This document shows positions 19,848-30,062 of a DNA stretch of 64,000 nt, one piece after another (positions within the stretch are counted from its first letter, which is position 1; every line of letters begins with the position of its first letter). Both the position numbers and the translations under genes were made by a program. Below the pieces are notes generated by a model that saw only the letters and a program-made list of their open reading frames with translations, searched no databases and had not been told where the DNA came from. Location of the stretch: the NCBI GenBank assembly GCA_007571305.1, contig RKRR01000078.1, positions 38,128 to 102,127 of the forward strand, given 5' to 3'. Source of the DNA: Candidatus Poribacteria bacterium (lineage in GTDB: Bacteria > Poribacteria > WGA-4E > WGA-3G).

Positions 19848-21203
19848 TTGTTAAAAGTATCAAAGTTTGGCGGAAGCTCCCTAGCATCAGCGGAGCAAGT
19901 CCGCCGTGTTTGCGACATTATTACTGCCGATCCGGGACGCCGTATCATTGTTGTTTCTGCTCCCGGAAAACGAGATAACCAAGACATCAAAGTAACAGAT
20001 CTGCTTATCGCCGCGGCATCCCAACGACTCATGGGAAAAATCGGTGCTTCGGAGTGTGCTGAAGTGATAGAACGGTATCGGGGCATTGCGTCTGAATTGA
20101 AACTCCCGCCGGAAGTTATGGATTCTATCGCTCGTGACCTAACGGAACGTTTGGAAAATAGCACAACCGACACCGACCTCTACATGGACACAATGAAGGC
20201 TGGTGGTGAAGACAACTGCGCTCGCCTTATCGCACAAGTTTTACAGGCACGTGGTGTAGACGCACATTATGTGAACCCGAAGGATGCTGGCTTACTGCTT
20301 TCGGACGAGCCAGGCAATGCCCAAGTGCTACCTGAAGCATACAACCGACTGCGGGATCTACACGAGCGTCCCGGTATCACCATTTTTCCCGGCTTCTTCG
20401 GATACTCGAAAGATGGCAATATTGTCACTTTCTCGCGCGGTGGTTCAGACATCACAGGAGCTATTCTCGCCAGTGCTGTTCGAGCAGAAGTCTATGAGAA
20501 CTTTACAGATGTCGATTCTGTGTTTGCCGCAAACCCATCTATCGTTGAAGATCCGGTGCCGATCTCGGAGTTAACCTATCGTGAGATGCGCGAACTCTCT
20601 TACGCAGGATTTTCTGTATTCCACGACGAGGCACTCGAACCGGTCTACCGAGCACATGTGCCTGTCAATATTCGAAACACCAATAACCCGAAAGCAGATG
20701 GCACACTGATTGTTCCAAGCCGCACGTCAACAGATATTCCGGTCGTTGGTATCGCAGCAATGGACAGCGTCTGCTGTATCTATCTCAGTAAATACCTGAT
20801 GAACCGCCAAATCGGGTTTGGCAGACGACTGTTGCAGATATTGGAAGCCGAAGGTATCTCTTTTGAACACGTCCCGTCGGGTATAGACAATATGTCCATC
20901 ATCCTTCGAGAAGAAAACCTATCTGCGGCAAAAGAGAAGAGAATTGTCGAACAAATTCGGCAAACACTGGCACCGGAAGACATTTTCGTGGAACGCGGAC
21001 TCTCTTTAATAATGGTCGTAGGTGAAGGTATGCGTCATACTGTAGGCATCGCCTCGCGTGCTACAGGTGCATTAGCCGATGCGAAAGTCAACATTGAGAT
21101 GATTAATCAAGGTTCTAACGAGGTCAGTATGATGTTCGGTGTAAAATCCGAAGATATGGAGTCTGCCGTTCAAGCACTTTATGCGGAATTTTTTGATTCC
21201 TAA
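19848..21203 (+). CDS. lysC: Aspartate kinase
   Basis: LLKVSKFGGSSLASAEQVRRVCDII...FSRGGSDITGAILASAVRAEVYENFTDVDSVFAANP and C-terminal ACT domains. TTG 19848 behind ggagg is a likelier start than 19791. Confidence 0.9.
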   Translation: MLKVSKFGGSSLASAEQVRRVCDIITADPGRRIIVVSAPGKRDNQDIKVTDLLIAAASQRLMGKIGASECAEVIERYRGIASELKLPPEVMDSIARDLTERLENSTTDTDLYMDTMKAGGEDNCARLIAQVLQARGVDAHYVNPKDAGLLLSDEPGNAQVLPEAYNRLRDLHERPGITIFPGFFGYSKDGNIVTFSRGGSDITGAILASAVRAEVYENFTDVDSVFAANPSIVEDPVPISELTYREMRELSYAGFSVFHDEALEPVYRAHVPVNIRNTNNPKADGTLIVPSRTSTDIPVVGIAAMDSVCCIYLSKYLMNRQIGFGRRLLQILEAEGISFEHVPSGIDNMSIILREENLSAAKEKRIVEQIRQTLAPEDIFVERGLSLIMVVGEGMRHTVGIASRATGALADAKVNIEMINQGSNEVSMMFGVKSEDMESAVQALYAEFFDS

Positions 21204-21366
21204 CAAATAGTGACTTGGATGACACCGGTTACTGGAAAGGACAACTTCTCGCGAAGGTAGTTATCCACCTTTAAGTCCGCCTAATTATCACTGATGCTGT
21301 TGATATGCATCGAAAACCCGTTTTTGACAACGGAAAAAACGGAGCAAAAATTCAATCGTTAAAAAA

Positions 21367-22206
21367 ATGGAAATAACAGTTCAGCAGGAAGAATTAGCCT
21401 TAGGAAAACTGACAGACGCACACGTGGAGCAAGCCGTCAAGGCAATCCGCGTTGATGGCTATGTCATTTTAGAGAATGTCATCAATCACGACCACTTGGA
21501 CATTCTTCGCGAACGGATGGATGCAGATTCGCGTATCCTTATTAATGCGGAAAAATGGGGTGGAGCCGGCAAACTCATAGGGCATCTCCAACAGGGACCG
21601 CCACCATTTGCTCCCTACATTTTTAGAGACCTCGTCGCGAATCCGTATGTTGTACAGGTGACGAAGGAGCTGCTTGGTTCCGGACTCTATAATAACTTTT
21701 ACAACGGCAACACGAACTGTCCCGGCAGCACAACACAGCCGCTCCACAGAGATGGTGCCCACTTGTGGCCAAACCAAGAAGTAGCACATCCAACCACAGA
21801 AGTCGTCGTCAATATTTCACCACAGGACACAACTGAGGAAAATGGAAGTGTAGAACTCTGGCCCGGTTCACACCTTCAGGTAGGTGATGGAGGCGTAGAT
21901 GAAGATCAGGAGGAAGCCCGTCGCAAAATCTGTCCGCCTATCCGTGGAAATGCGAAGAAGGGAAGTGTCCTGATTCGAGACATGCGGCTGTGGCACCGAG
22001 GGGTACCTAACCCATCCGATAAGCCACGCCACATGATAGCAATGATTCATCGCGTCAATTGGCTCAAATCCCACCGCCAACTCAAGTATAAAACGGGATG
22101 TGAAGTCGCTTTTGAGAACAGCGATCTCGACCATAACGCTGAATTCATTAACTTCGCCGAGAAAAAGATAGATGAGTACGATTACCTCTTCAATCCGAGA
22201 TTCTAA
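21367..22206 (+). CDS. Phytanoyl-CoA dioxygenase (PhyH) family protein
   Basis: DGYVILENVINHDHLDILRERMD...LHRDGAHLWPNQ...NGSVELWPGSH...RDMRLWHRGVPN motifs. Confidence 0.85.
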   Translation: MEITVQQEELALGKLTDAHVEQAVKAIRVDGYVILENVINHDHLDILRERMDADSRILINAEKWGGAGKLIGHLQQGPPPFAPYIFRDLVANPYVVQVTKELLGSGLYNNFYNGNTNCPGSTTQPLHRDGAHLWPNQEVAHPTTEVVVNISPQDTTEENGSVELWPGSHLQVGDGGVDEDQEEARRKICPPIRGNAKKGSVLIRDMRLWHRGVPNPSDKPRHMIAMIHRVNWLKSHRQLKYKTGCEVAFENSDLDHNAEFINFAEKKIDEYDYLFNPRF

Positions 22207-22257
22207 ATATGTGCGCGCGGTGTCCACTGCCGCTCTGAGTTCATGACGGAGGTTACC

Positions 22258-23094
22258 ATGAATGGCAAAAACAGTTGGCTCCCCGCTGAGCCTAACCTCG
22301 AGAGGGTTTGTGAAACTTACAGCGATCCGATTTACGCACTTTCCCAAGCAGAAGTGCCTGCCATCATCCTTCGGAACGCTTATCCACCAGAGCAATGTCA
22401 AGGGCTTATCAACCGCTTCACGAATATGGGTTTGATGCGCGATGAAGCAGACACCAACTCCGCTGACAAACGTACCCGCATTGACATCGGCACGAGCCTC
22501 GGTAATCGTGGCGCGGATAAAGCGAAATTCTTGGCACACGCCGAAGCGACAGAACACCTCTTTAAATTCCTATTCAATGGATTTGATAATCCTGTCGATC
22601 TCATCTACGATTCGCTTACGGCACTTTCACCGGGCAAAGAGGTAAAAACCGCCCGTGAACCAGACGGATCACGCTACGGTCCCGCGATTTTTCGGGTGCA
22701 TTACGAAACCCATAGTTATAAGCCGCATATCGACCACGTCAAGTATCGCGAGCAGCGCACCAATTATGATGTTTATCGTTTTGAGCATCAGTTTGCAGGC
22801 GTGCTGTGCGTCCAAAACGCAGACGAACACGGGAAAGGAACACAAGCCATCTTGCACCGGTGTCTCTGGTCTGAGGAAATTCAACCCCATATCGTTGAAG
22901 AAACTTTTGATCAATACGCCGCTCAAAACGGGGTAGAAAACTATCAGGTTGATTTGCAACAGGGGGATCTCTACTTTTTTAATACCCGTTGTATTCATGA
23001 GGTTCCACCTGTTCAAGGCACGCGGGCTCGCATTGTCTTGGCAGTATTTATCGGATATTCCCCTGAAGATAATGAAGTGTTCGTTTGGTCGTGA
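22258..23094 (+). CDS. 2-oxoglutarate/Fe(II)-dependent oxygenase-like protein
   Basis: FRVHYETHSYKPHIDHVKYRE...GDLYFFNTRCIHEVPPVQGTRARIVLAVFIGY shows HxD...H...R. Confidence 0.7.
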   Translation: MNGKNSWLPAEPNLERVCETYSDPIYALSQAEVPAIILRNAYPPEQCQGLINRFTNMGLMRDEADTNSADKRTRIDIGTSLGNRGADKAKFLAHAEATEHLFKFLFNGFDNPVDLIYDSLTALSPGKEVKTAREPDGSRYGPAIFRVHYETHSYKPHIDHVKYREQRTNYDVYRFEHQFAGVLCVQNADEHGKGTQAILHRCLWSEEIQPHIVEETFDQYAAQNGVENYQVDLQQGDLYFFNTRCIHEVPPVQGTRARIVLAVFIGYSPEDNEVFVWS

Positions 23095-23127
23095 ACATCG
23101 CTAATCAGTGTGTTCAATGTTTTACAG

Positions 23128-23148
23128 GCGCGCTTTGTCAGCGCGCCG
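23128..23148. other. Short GC-rich hairpin (ggcgcgctttgtcagcgcgcc)
   Basis: Perfect inverted repeat downstream of the oxygenase gene. Confidence 0.5.
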
Positions 23149-23201
23149 AAAAACAGTCTTTGTTGAACCCTCAACGATTTCTCATCCCTACCTATCTGAT
23201 T

Positions 23202-23326
23202 TATAGTAAAATCCGAAAACAGGTTCACCCTTGTAGCGTAGCCTGTTAGGCTGTGCCAGTCAGAACAGATAACTTCAGCGTTCACACGACGCTATGAGTG
23301 TCCAAGTAATTACGGAATCTACTATA
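23202..23326. repeat. 125-bp MITE-like element with IS630-type TIRs (TIR type 2)
   Basis: tatagtaaaatccg ... cggaatctactata. Near-identical 125-bp copy at 55765-55889. Confidence 0.9.
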
Positions 23327-23573
23327 ATACCCCTAACATTTATATAGATTTTTCTCTCAGAAGGCACTTTTTAACTGGATCCTTAAAAAACAGGAATTAT
23401 TTGGCTTTTTCTTGACATTTTTTTGACAAATATGTTAACGTCTTGGCAAATGAGGTCGGCAGCATCCGTTTTATAACGTAAATCTACCATAAGTTCCATC
23501 ATAAAAAGAGCAGCGAGCTCTTATGTTCTGGAACACACAGTTTTCCATTCCATCAAAAGGAGATATTCAAGCC

Positions 23574-24365
23574 ATGAAAAAGGGCGCAATAACGAGTCAA
23601 TTTCATACCGTTTCGATCTATTGTTTATGTTTTCTCCTTATAGCAGGGATGTTCCTTATTACTACATTAGTAGCTGCGAAAACAAAAAAGGTACTGATGT
23701 TGGGAAACAACATCACTCAAGTTGAAACGGCAACGATTAGCAAAAATGTGAAAAAAGTTCAGAATTATACCTTCGATTATGAGGTTACGAAAGATCCGAA
23801 ACTCGCGAAAGCGGATGCCGCTGATTTTGATATCCTCTGGCTTGGGCAAGGTGAAATTTGCGAAGGTGGATGGCGTTTCACTGACCAGGGATCAGAGGCC
23901 GTTTTAGAGTTTGTTGAAAAAGGAGGGGTTTGCATTGTCGTTGAGCAGGACCACGATGATGCCGTAGGATGTCCAACACCGTGGCTCCCTAAACCACTAA
24001 ACGGTGATGAAACCGGTGGTGCAGAGAACTTTGAACTGACAAAAGCACCGGAGATTAGAACGCTTTTCACCAAGCCAAACAAGATAGAAAGGATTGTGAC
24101 GAATGATAGATGGCACAACCCCGATAAGGCGTTTATTACACTCGCGACGGTTGGTAAGCATCTCATTGCTGCACTCCTATATCATGGTAAAGGCGCATAT
24201 ATCATCACAGCGATGCAAAATGAAAGTCAGGCGCAGCTCGATACAAATCTTCCGTTTATTGAAAACTTGTTGTTTTATACCGCTACCCTTCAGGATGAAA
24301 TTCTTGCGGTTGAACCGCACCACAAACTGGCTGGGACGTGGGCGCAACTCAAAATGAATCCGTGA
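23574..24365 (+). CDS. Exported ThuA/GATase-like protein
   Basis: Signal peptide; KKVLMLGNNI...DFDILWLGQGEICEG...AVLEFVEKGGVCIVVEQDHDD...GKGAYIITAMQNES. Confidence 0.5.
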   Translation: MKKGAITSQFHTVSIYCLCFLLIAGMFLITTLVAAKTKKVLMLGNNITQVETATISKNVKKVQNYTFDYEVTKDPKLAKADAADFDILWLGQGEICEGGWRFTDQGSEAVLEFVEKGGVCIVVEQDHDDAVGCPTPWLPKPLNGDETGGAENFELTKAPEIRTLFTKPNKIERIVTNDRWHNPDKAFITLATVGKHLIAALLYHGKGAYIITAMQNESQAQLDTNLPFIENLLFYTATLQDEILAVEPHHKLAGTWAQLKMNP

Positions 24366-25760
24366 TAGCACCCACAGCGTAAACGCTGGAGTTTCGGTTT
24401 CGTAGCAACTGCAGTTTCCTCAAAGAGGCAACCGTCTTATAATCGCTCCACCCTCAGACAGCTATCCCTGCCCGCAGAATGTTGACAGCCGCATTGACAT
24501 CTCGATCGTGGTGCGAACCACATTCAGAACAGGTCCACTGCCGCTCAGAGAGAAAGATCTGCCTTGTGATACCCACACGCTGAACACGGTTTAGAAGTCG
24601 GTGTCCATTGACTGAGTTGACGGAAGACACGATGATGTTTAGAACATTTATACTTCAATATCTCAACAAACTGGTGAAACGCAAGGTCAGAGACTTTCCG
24701 TCCCCACAAACGTTTCATGCCAGCAAGGTTCAACGTCTCCGTGACGATAACATCAAACCTTCTACACAAATCGGTCGCGAGTTTCCAATGCCAATCTCGG
24801 CGTTGATGGCTTATCCTTCTATAGAGACGGGCAACTTGTCTGACACACCGCCACCAGCCCTGAGACCCTTTTGCTTTACGGCTCAGCACCTTGTGGAGAG
24901 ACCGAAGTTTGTTCAAGGAGCGTTTCAGAAACTGTGGCGATTGGAGCTTCTCGCCTGTGCTCAATGTCAAATAAGCCTCTTTCAGGCCAAAATCTGCCCC
25001 AACGCTTTCACCTGTTGTTGGCAGCGGTTCAGTCTCTGTGTGAGTTGTTGTGATATAAAGCCAGTAGTCACCGCAATTATCACGCTTTATCGTAACTTGG
25101 CGAAGCGTTCCATACCACACACGGTGTTTGTAAAACGTATACGGGACTTTCTCAAAAGACCCTTTACCTGTTTTTGTGTGCCATCTTCGGAAACTCAACG
25201 TAAGACGATTGTTTTCCAAATACCAGCCAGCAGCACTCGGATACGTAAGAGACTTAAACTTATGTTGTCTTTTTATTTTCGGTCTACCGCCAAGTTTCTT
25301 GAAAAATCGCTGATGCGCTGCGTCAATCCGCTTCAACTCCTCTTGTATCGCTTGGCTCGGCAACGCCTTCCAATGCGGATGTGTCGTTCGCTTGAGTTCT
25401 GTAAGATGCCCCGACATAGCAAAGTAGTTCGCATACGGCAGTCCGTCTTTATACCGTTGCTGCTGCCATTTATGGAAGTATGCATGCACCTGCCACATCT
25501 CATCAAGCAAGTTGCCAATCCGAATACAATTGGATTGGTCACTAAACTTATACTTATAGGTTTTCATGGTCGGTCTATCAAGTGCCAAGTCTTTACCCGT
25601 GTCAAGTGGGTAGGCAGACACCCCCCTTGTGGTTAGCTTGACAAGTCTGCCAACTTGATACGATTTCAGCCAAAAGTCAAATGTTTGTTGATATATCAAC
25701 CCATTGGTTTTCGCTACGACATCCCAAACCTAAAAGATTGGGTCTTGTAGCGGAAGAGAG
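24366..25760 (-). mobile_element. IS200/IS605-type (IS1341-like) element carrying only tnpB; boundaries approximate
   Basis: tnpB on the minus strand. Hairpin near the right end (cccacagcgtaaacgctgg, 24371-24389) and near the left end (cgctacgacatcccaa...ttgggtcttgtagcg, about 25713-25753). No tnpA. Confidence 0.7.
24454..25567 (-). pseudogene. tnpB: TnpB RNA-guided nuclease/transposon protein, frameshifted near C-terminus
   Basis: MKTYKYKFSDQSNCIRIGNLLDEMWQ...VGADFGLKEAYLTLSTG...IVTETLNLAGMKRLWG...[15 protein letters not shown] then, in another frame, [31 protein letters not shown]. Confidence 0.85.
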
Positions 25761-25940
25761 ATAAGTCGAAAAGCCACACAACTGACAGGCAACGGAAGCA
25801 ATTATGCCGGTAATTGCTTCGCACCACAGCAGCTGCCTGTTTCCCCATCAACACTGTTCTTGAGCACGTCGTGGGGCAATGTGAAAAGCCAGACGAAGTA
25901 GCGTCGGCTATGGAACGTTATGGGTAGGGGTTTGCGATTC

Positions 25941-26636
25941 TTACAATAACGCCTCCGCTAACTCCGTAAAATCGTTCACTGTCACATCGGGTTGGTACGG
26001 TGTATCTTCATACGGAAGTTCATAACGGTTCACAAACGCCCCTCTAAATCCGCATGCTCGCGCGCCCATAATGTCAAACGAATTCGCAGATACCATCACG
26101 CACTCGTCAACTTCAAGTCCTAACTGCCCCGCTGCGGCACGGTAGACCGCCGGATGCGGCTTAAATGCACCGACCGATGTTACCGAGATCACATCGTCGA
26201 AATCCCACGCGACCCGTTCCGAGACGAGATACTCCAAAAAAGAGGGATCCCCGTTGGACAACACTACCAACTGATACCGAGATTGCATCTTCGCGAGGGC
26301 AGACAACACCTCTGGAAAAGGAGAAAGGGACTGCCAGCCATGCATAAATTCTGCTACCGTATCGGGGGTCGCATCAATGCCGTTGTGCCTCAGGATGTAG
26401 TGGACAGCACGCCGAACGGTCTCCAAGTAGCCGCTATGTCCGAGCATTACAATTGTATCTTGATACTGCTCAATTCGTTGACGGTATCGCCACTGTGCCC
26501 AGAATATATCCGCCGATACATTGGCATCCCGTGCCTTTAGTGATTCGTCAATGAAGGGTATAAGACTTCCCCCTAAATCCAAAATTGTACCGAACAGGTC
26601 AAAGGTAAGAGCCTTCGTCTCCGCAAAATTTTCCAT
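25941..26636 (-). CDS. HAD-superfamily hydrolase (haloacid dehalogenase type II-like)
   Basis: KALTFDLFGTILDLGGSL...VVLSNGDPSFLEYLV...ISVTSVGAFKPHPAVYRAA...VSANSFDIMGARACGF. Confidence 0.9.
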   Translation of the reverse strand: MENFAETKALTFDLFGTILDLGGSLIPFIDESLKARDANVSADIFWAQWRYRQRIEQYQDTIVMLGHSGYLETVRRAVHYILRHNGIDATPDTVAEFMHGWQSLSPFPEVLSALAKMQSRYQLVVLSNGDPSFLEYLVSERVAWDFDDVISVTSVGAFKPHPAVYRAAAGQLGLEVDECVMVSANSFDIMGARACGFRGAFVNRYELPYEDTPYQPDVTVNDFTELAEALL

Positions 26637-26680
26637 AATAGTTCTGAGAATAAGGGCAACCAGCCATCAATTTAATTCTA

Positions 26681-27700
26681 TTATCCCAATTCGACTGTTC
26701 GTCCAGTGGCCATTGCTTCAAACGCAGCATCAATGACACGCATCTGATTTATGCAACTTTCCGGTGAGACGCGGTGCGGTTTTCCAGTCGTCAAAACGTC
26801 ACACATATGTTCTAACTGCAGTGCAAACTGGAAACACGGCTCAAAATCAATAACTTCCGTGCCCTCTCGTGTGGTGAGTTCAATATTGACGGCTGAATTC
26901 TCGTTGTTCCACACCCGATCCAAGCGGCACATGCCGCCGGTACCTGACATTTCAGCATACTGTCCACCCGCGCAATTAAAACCGGTAGAGATCTGCGCAA
27001 CACGTTCGCCCGGGAATACCAATAGTAAGTAAGAACCATCGTCCACTTCTAATCCAGCTTGTGAAAGACCAGACACCCGAATCGGTTCAGCACCGAACAT
27101 AAACCGCGCATGGTGGATATTGTAACACGCCAAATCGTAGATACTACCGCCACCTTTTGCCTTATTAAACCGCCAATTCATTTCAGGGCGCCTCGTTTCA
27201 GGACCGCCGCCTCCCCCCCCTGTGCAGAAGGTACTGCGGATTGTTTTAAAGTCCCCAATCGCCCCCGAATCAATTAGTTCTTTCGCTTTGAGGTGCATCG
27301 GATGATGCCGGAATTTAAACGCCTCCGCCACTAAAACCCCGTTCTCTTGTGCTGCCCCGACGAACGCTTCTGCCTCCGCCGCTGTTGACGTGAAGGGTTT
27401 CTCGCACAAAATCGCTTTGACTTGGCGGGATTCAGAGAGCTGGATACCGACCTCAGCGTGGAAGGCACCCCAAGTACAAATAATAGCGATGTCTAAGTTC
27501 TCAGCGTCTAACATCTCTTCCAGAGAGAGATACCGGTTTTCAGGGGCCACGTCAAAGCGTTCACCGAAACTGGCTAATGCATTTTCCGACACATCACAGA
27601 TCGCTGCCAATTCGGCACTCGGTGCTTGTTGACACGCGTTACCGTGTGCGTTGGCGATCCCACCTGCTCCGACAAGTCCAACACGATAAGTAGTTGACAT
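26681..27700 (-). CDS. Gfo/Idh/MocA family oxidoreductase
   Basis: YRVGLVGAGGIANAHGNACQQ...ICTWGAFHAEVGIQ...AILCEKPFTSTAAEAEAFV. Confidence 0.92.
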   Translation of the reverse strand: MSTTYRVGLVGAGGIANAHGNACQQAPSAELAAICDVSENALASFGERFDVAPENRYLSLEEMLDAENLDIAIICTWGAFHAEVGIQLSESRQVKAILCEKPFTSTAAEAEAFVGAAQENGVLVAEAFKFRHHPMHLKAKELIDSGAIGDFKTIRSTFCTGGGGGGPETRRPEMNWRFNKAKGGGSIYDLACYNIHHARFMFGAEPIRVSGLSQAGLEVDDGSYLLLVFPGERVAQISTGFNCAGGQYAEMSGTGGMCRLDRVWNNENSAVNIELTTREGTEVIDFEPCFQFALQLEHMCDVLTTGKPHRVSPESCINQMRVIDAAFEAMATGRTVELG

Positions 27701-27717
27701 AATAGTTCCTTCCTCAG

Positions 27718-28476
27718 TTATGCTGCTGTTAAGGGATAACCGTTCTCAACAATTGCCTCTTTCAGAAACTCAAATTCGTATTGTGGTAACGAGGTACCAG
27801 GCTCCAACGCCGCAAAATCTTTTTTCCAGCGATCTACTGCATCTGCCCGTACAATGATCCTGCCCAACGGGATACCCAAGAACGCTTCAAGTTCCTTGAG
27901 TACCCGTTCCTGATCTAAAACAAAGTCCTCAAAACGGATATGGATAACATTTTTAGGCATAGGGGTCGCTTGCATAAGTTTATATTGGTAGATCCAAGAA
28001 ATCGCGCGTCTTTCATAGATGTCGTCGGTTTCAGGGTACGCAACGCCGAAATCCCGAAGATCATCGGTTTTGTGGCTCCCTCGAATACAATCCCGTGGAT
28101 CCCGAATCCAGTGGATGTATTTTATATCAGGGAACATCCGAATTATCCACGGATAGACAAGCGTAGTCTCTGGTATCTTCCAACCTTTGTGAGGTGCTGG
28201 GTTCTGCAGCACATCTTCAAGGTAGGTATTGATAAGTCGCTCAAATTCCGGATCAATCGGCACCGTAAACAGTGGGTCAAAATTCCATGATAGTCCACCT
28301 CGCCACTTGACATATTGCGCCATCACTCGGCACGCATCATACATCGCAAACGGTGGAATCTTATCGCCGGAGGGGTTCAATTGGCTTCCCATGAAAACCC
28401 CACTAGCGTATAACGTATGAGAAATGGCGCGCGTCCCAGAATGACCGCGGCCGATCACCGTAATCAAATTTTCCAT
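27718..28476 (-). CDS. Sulfotransferase family protein
   Basis: ITVIGRGHSGTRAISHTLYASGVFMG...IKYIHWIRDPRDCIRG...VIHIRFEDFVLDQERVLKELEAFLGI. Confidence 0.85.
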   Translation of the reverse strand: MENLITVIGRGHSGTRAISHTLYASGVFMGSQLNPSGDKIPPFAMYDACRVMAQYVKWRGGLSWNFDPLFTVPIDPEFERLINTYLEDVLQNPAPHKGWKIPETTLVYPWIIRMFPDIKYIHWIRDPRDCIRGSHKTDDLRDFGVAYPETDDIYERRAISWIYQYKLMQATPMPKNVIHIRFEDFVLDQERVLKELEAFLGIPLGRIIVRADAVDRWKKDFAALEPGTSLPQYEFEFLKEAIVENGYPLTAA

Positions 28477-28574
28477 AAAGAGATGTCTAATATAATCAGA
28501 AGTCTTTTACCGACAGCCGGCAACTATTTCATAGAAATCACTTGTTTATTTCGGGAAATTAAAGGATAATCATT

Positions 28575-28734
28575 ATACCCCAACTTGCTACCTATAGGAT
28601 TTCGGATACACGAACACCTTTTTTTAGAGAGACTCCTTCATTTTTGCGAAAAGTTTGGTGTATTCCGTGTGATTTTCGGTGTGAAGATGCACAACCTAAC
28701 GGGTTATGCTACATAATCGGCAACTTAGGTTATA
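28575..28734. repeat. MITE-like element, TIR type 1, interior variant A
   Basis: Left taccccaacttgctacc, right ggcaacttaggttata. 50 bp identical to the 19.5-kb copy. Confidence 0.8.
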
Positions 28735-28823
28735 CTTACCCAATTTTTGTCTCCAATAATTTGAAAACATTGTAGCAAATATCTTAAACAAAACAAATCA
28801 TTTTTTACAAGGAAATTAATGAA

Positions 28824-29981
28824 ATGTGCAAATTTCTCGTACTCGTAAGTCTTATTGTGTCGCTAATCGGACAGGTCGGATGTGACAGAGCCCAAAAGAT
28901 TGTTACACCGAAACAAGAACAAAAAACGCTCAAGATTGGTTTTGTCGTTGCCGGTGAACGTGTTACCTATCCAAACGGCGCAGAGATGGCTGTAACAGAG
29001 ATTAACCAGCAAGGCGGACTTTTGGGGATGCCGGTCGAATTGATTGGTCACATCAACAAAGAGGCGATACCGGAAGTCTCCATCCAAATCGCTGAACAAC
29101 TCATTGTGGAGGACGAAATCATTGCTCTCATCGGACCTAACCGCTCGTCCCATGCGGTCGAAGTAGGTCCAATCGCACAGCGTTATGGGATCCCGATGGT
29201 TACTACGACCGCAACCAATCCTAACGTAACAAATGCTGGTGATTTCGTGTTCATGGCATCCTTCACAGACAGTTTTCAAGGCAGGGTCATGGCGCGGTTC
29301 GCGAAAGATGATCTCGATATTACGACTGCTGCCCTTCTTACGCGTAGGGGTGATCTCTATACGGAAGGCATCGCTGAATTCTTCGCACTCAATTTCAGCA
29401 AATTAGGCGGTGAAATCGTTGCAAACGAATCTTATGAAGCAGGAACAGTAGACTTTACAGCACAGCTGACCCGCATTGCGGCGATGAAACCAGATGCCCT
29501 TTTCGCATCCGGATTCGTTCAAGAACTTGCGTTTCTAACGCAACAAGCACGGGCAATACCATTGCAAAATGCCAATGGAGAGCCAACACTTTTCCTCGGA
29601 GCAGATTCATGGGATAATCCGCTGCTGCTTGACAGCGAAAACGCGAAAGTAGAAGGCAGCTTTTTCAGTGGACACTTCTCACCAGATACAGATGAACCCA
29701 CAGTTCGTGCGTTTGTTGACGTTTACGAATCCATCTATGAATCTACGCCAACAGGTGGTGTCGCGGTGAGTTACGACTCGGTCAAATTGCTTTTTGAGGC
29801 AGTAGAGCGTGCAGGCAGTCTCGATCCCGATGCAGTCCGTCAGCAACTCGCTGCTACAGAAAACTATATCGGAGCGACTACGATTGCCAGTTACGACGAA
29901 AATCGTCATCCCACGAAAAGCGCAGTAATTTTCACCATTAAAGACGGCAAAAAACAGTTTTACAAGCAGGTCGCCCCTTAA
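28824..29981 (+). CDS. ABC-type branched-chain amino-acid/ligand-binding lipoprotein (periplasmic binding protein)
   Basis: KTLKIGFVVAGERVTYPNGAEMAVTEINQQGGLLGMPVELIGHIN...LIGPNRSSHAVEVGPIAQRYGIPMVTTTATNP; N-terminal LIGQVGC lipobox. Confidence 0.88.
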   Translation: MCKFLVLVSLIVSLIGQVGCDRAQKIVTPKQEQKTLKIGFVVAGERVTYPNGAEMAVTEINQQGGLLGMPVELIGHINKEAIPEVSIQIAEQLIVEDEIIALIGPNRSSHAVEVGPIAQRYGIPMVTTTATNPNVTNAGDFVFMASFTDSFQGRVMARFAKDDLDITTAALLTRRGDLYTEGIAEFFALNFSKLGGEIVANESYEAGTVDFTAQLTRIAAMKPDALFASGFVQELAFLTQQARAIPLQNANGEPTLFLGADSWDNPLLLDSENAKVEGSFFSGHFSPDTDEPTVRAFVDVYESIYESTPTGGVAVSYDSVKLLFEAVERAGSLDPDAVRQQLAATENYIGATTIASYDENRHPTKSAVIFTIKDGKKQFYKQVAP

Positions 29982-30062
29982 TTTTCCGTGGGTGAATGAA
30001 GTGATTATTGATGTGCAAAGCCTCTGCGGACATGGGTATTTTTAGGAGGGGTAACGAGTTTC

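Noticed and set aside
24608-25636. 342-aa plus-strand ORF
   Set aside because: Entirely antisense to tnpB; composition (SC, R, F rich, no domain) is typical of a mirror-frame ORF.
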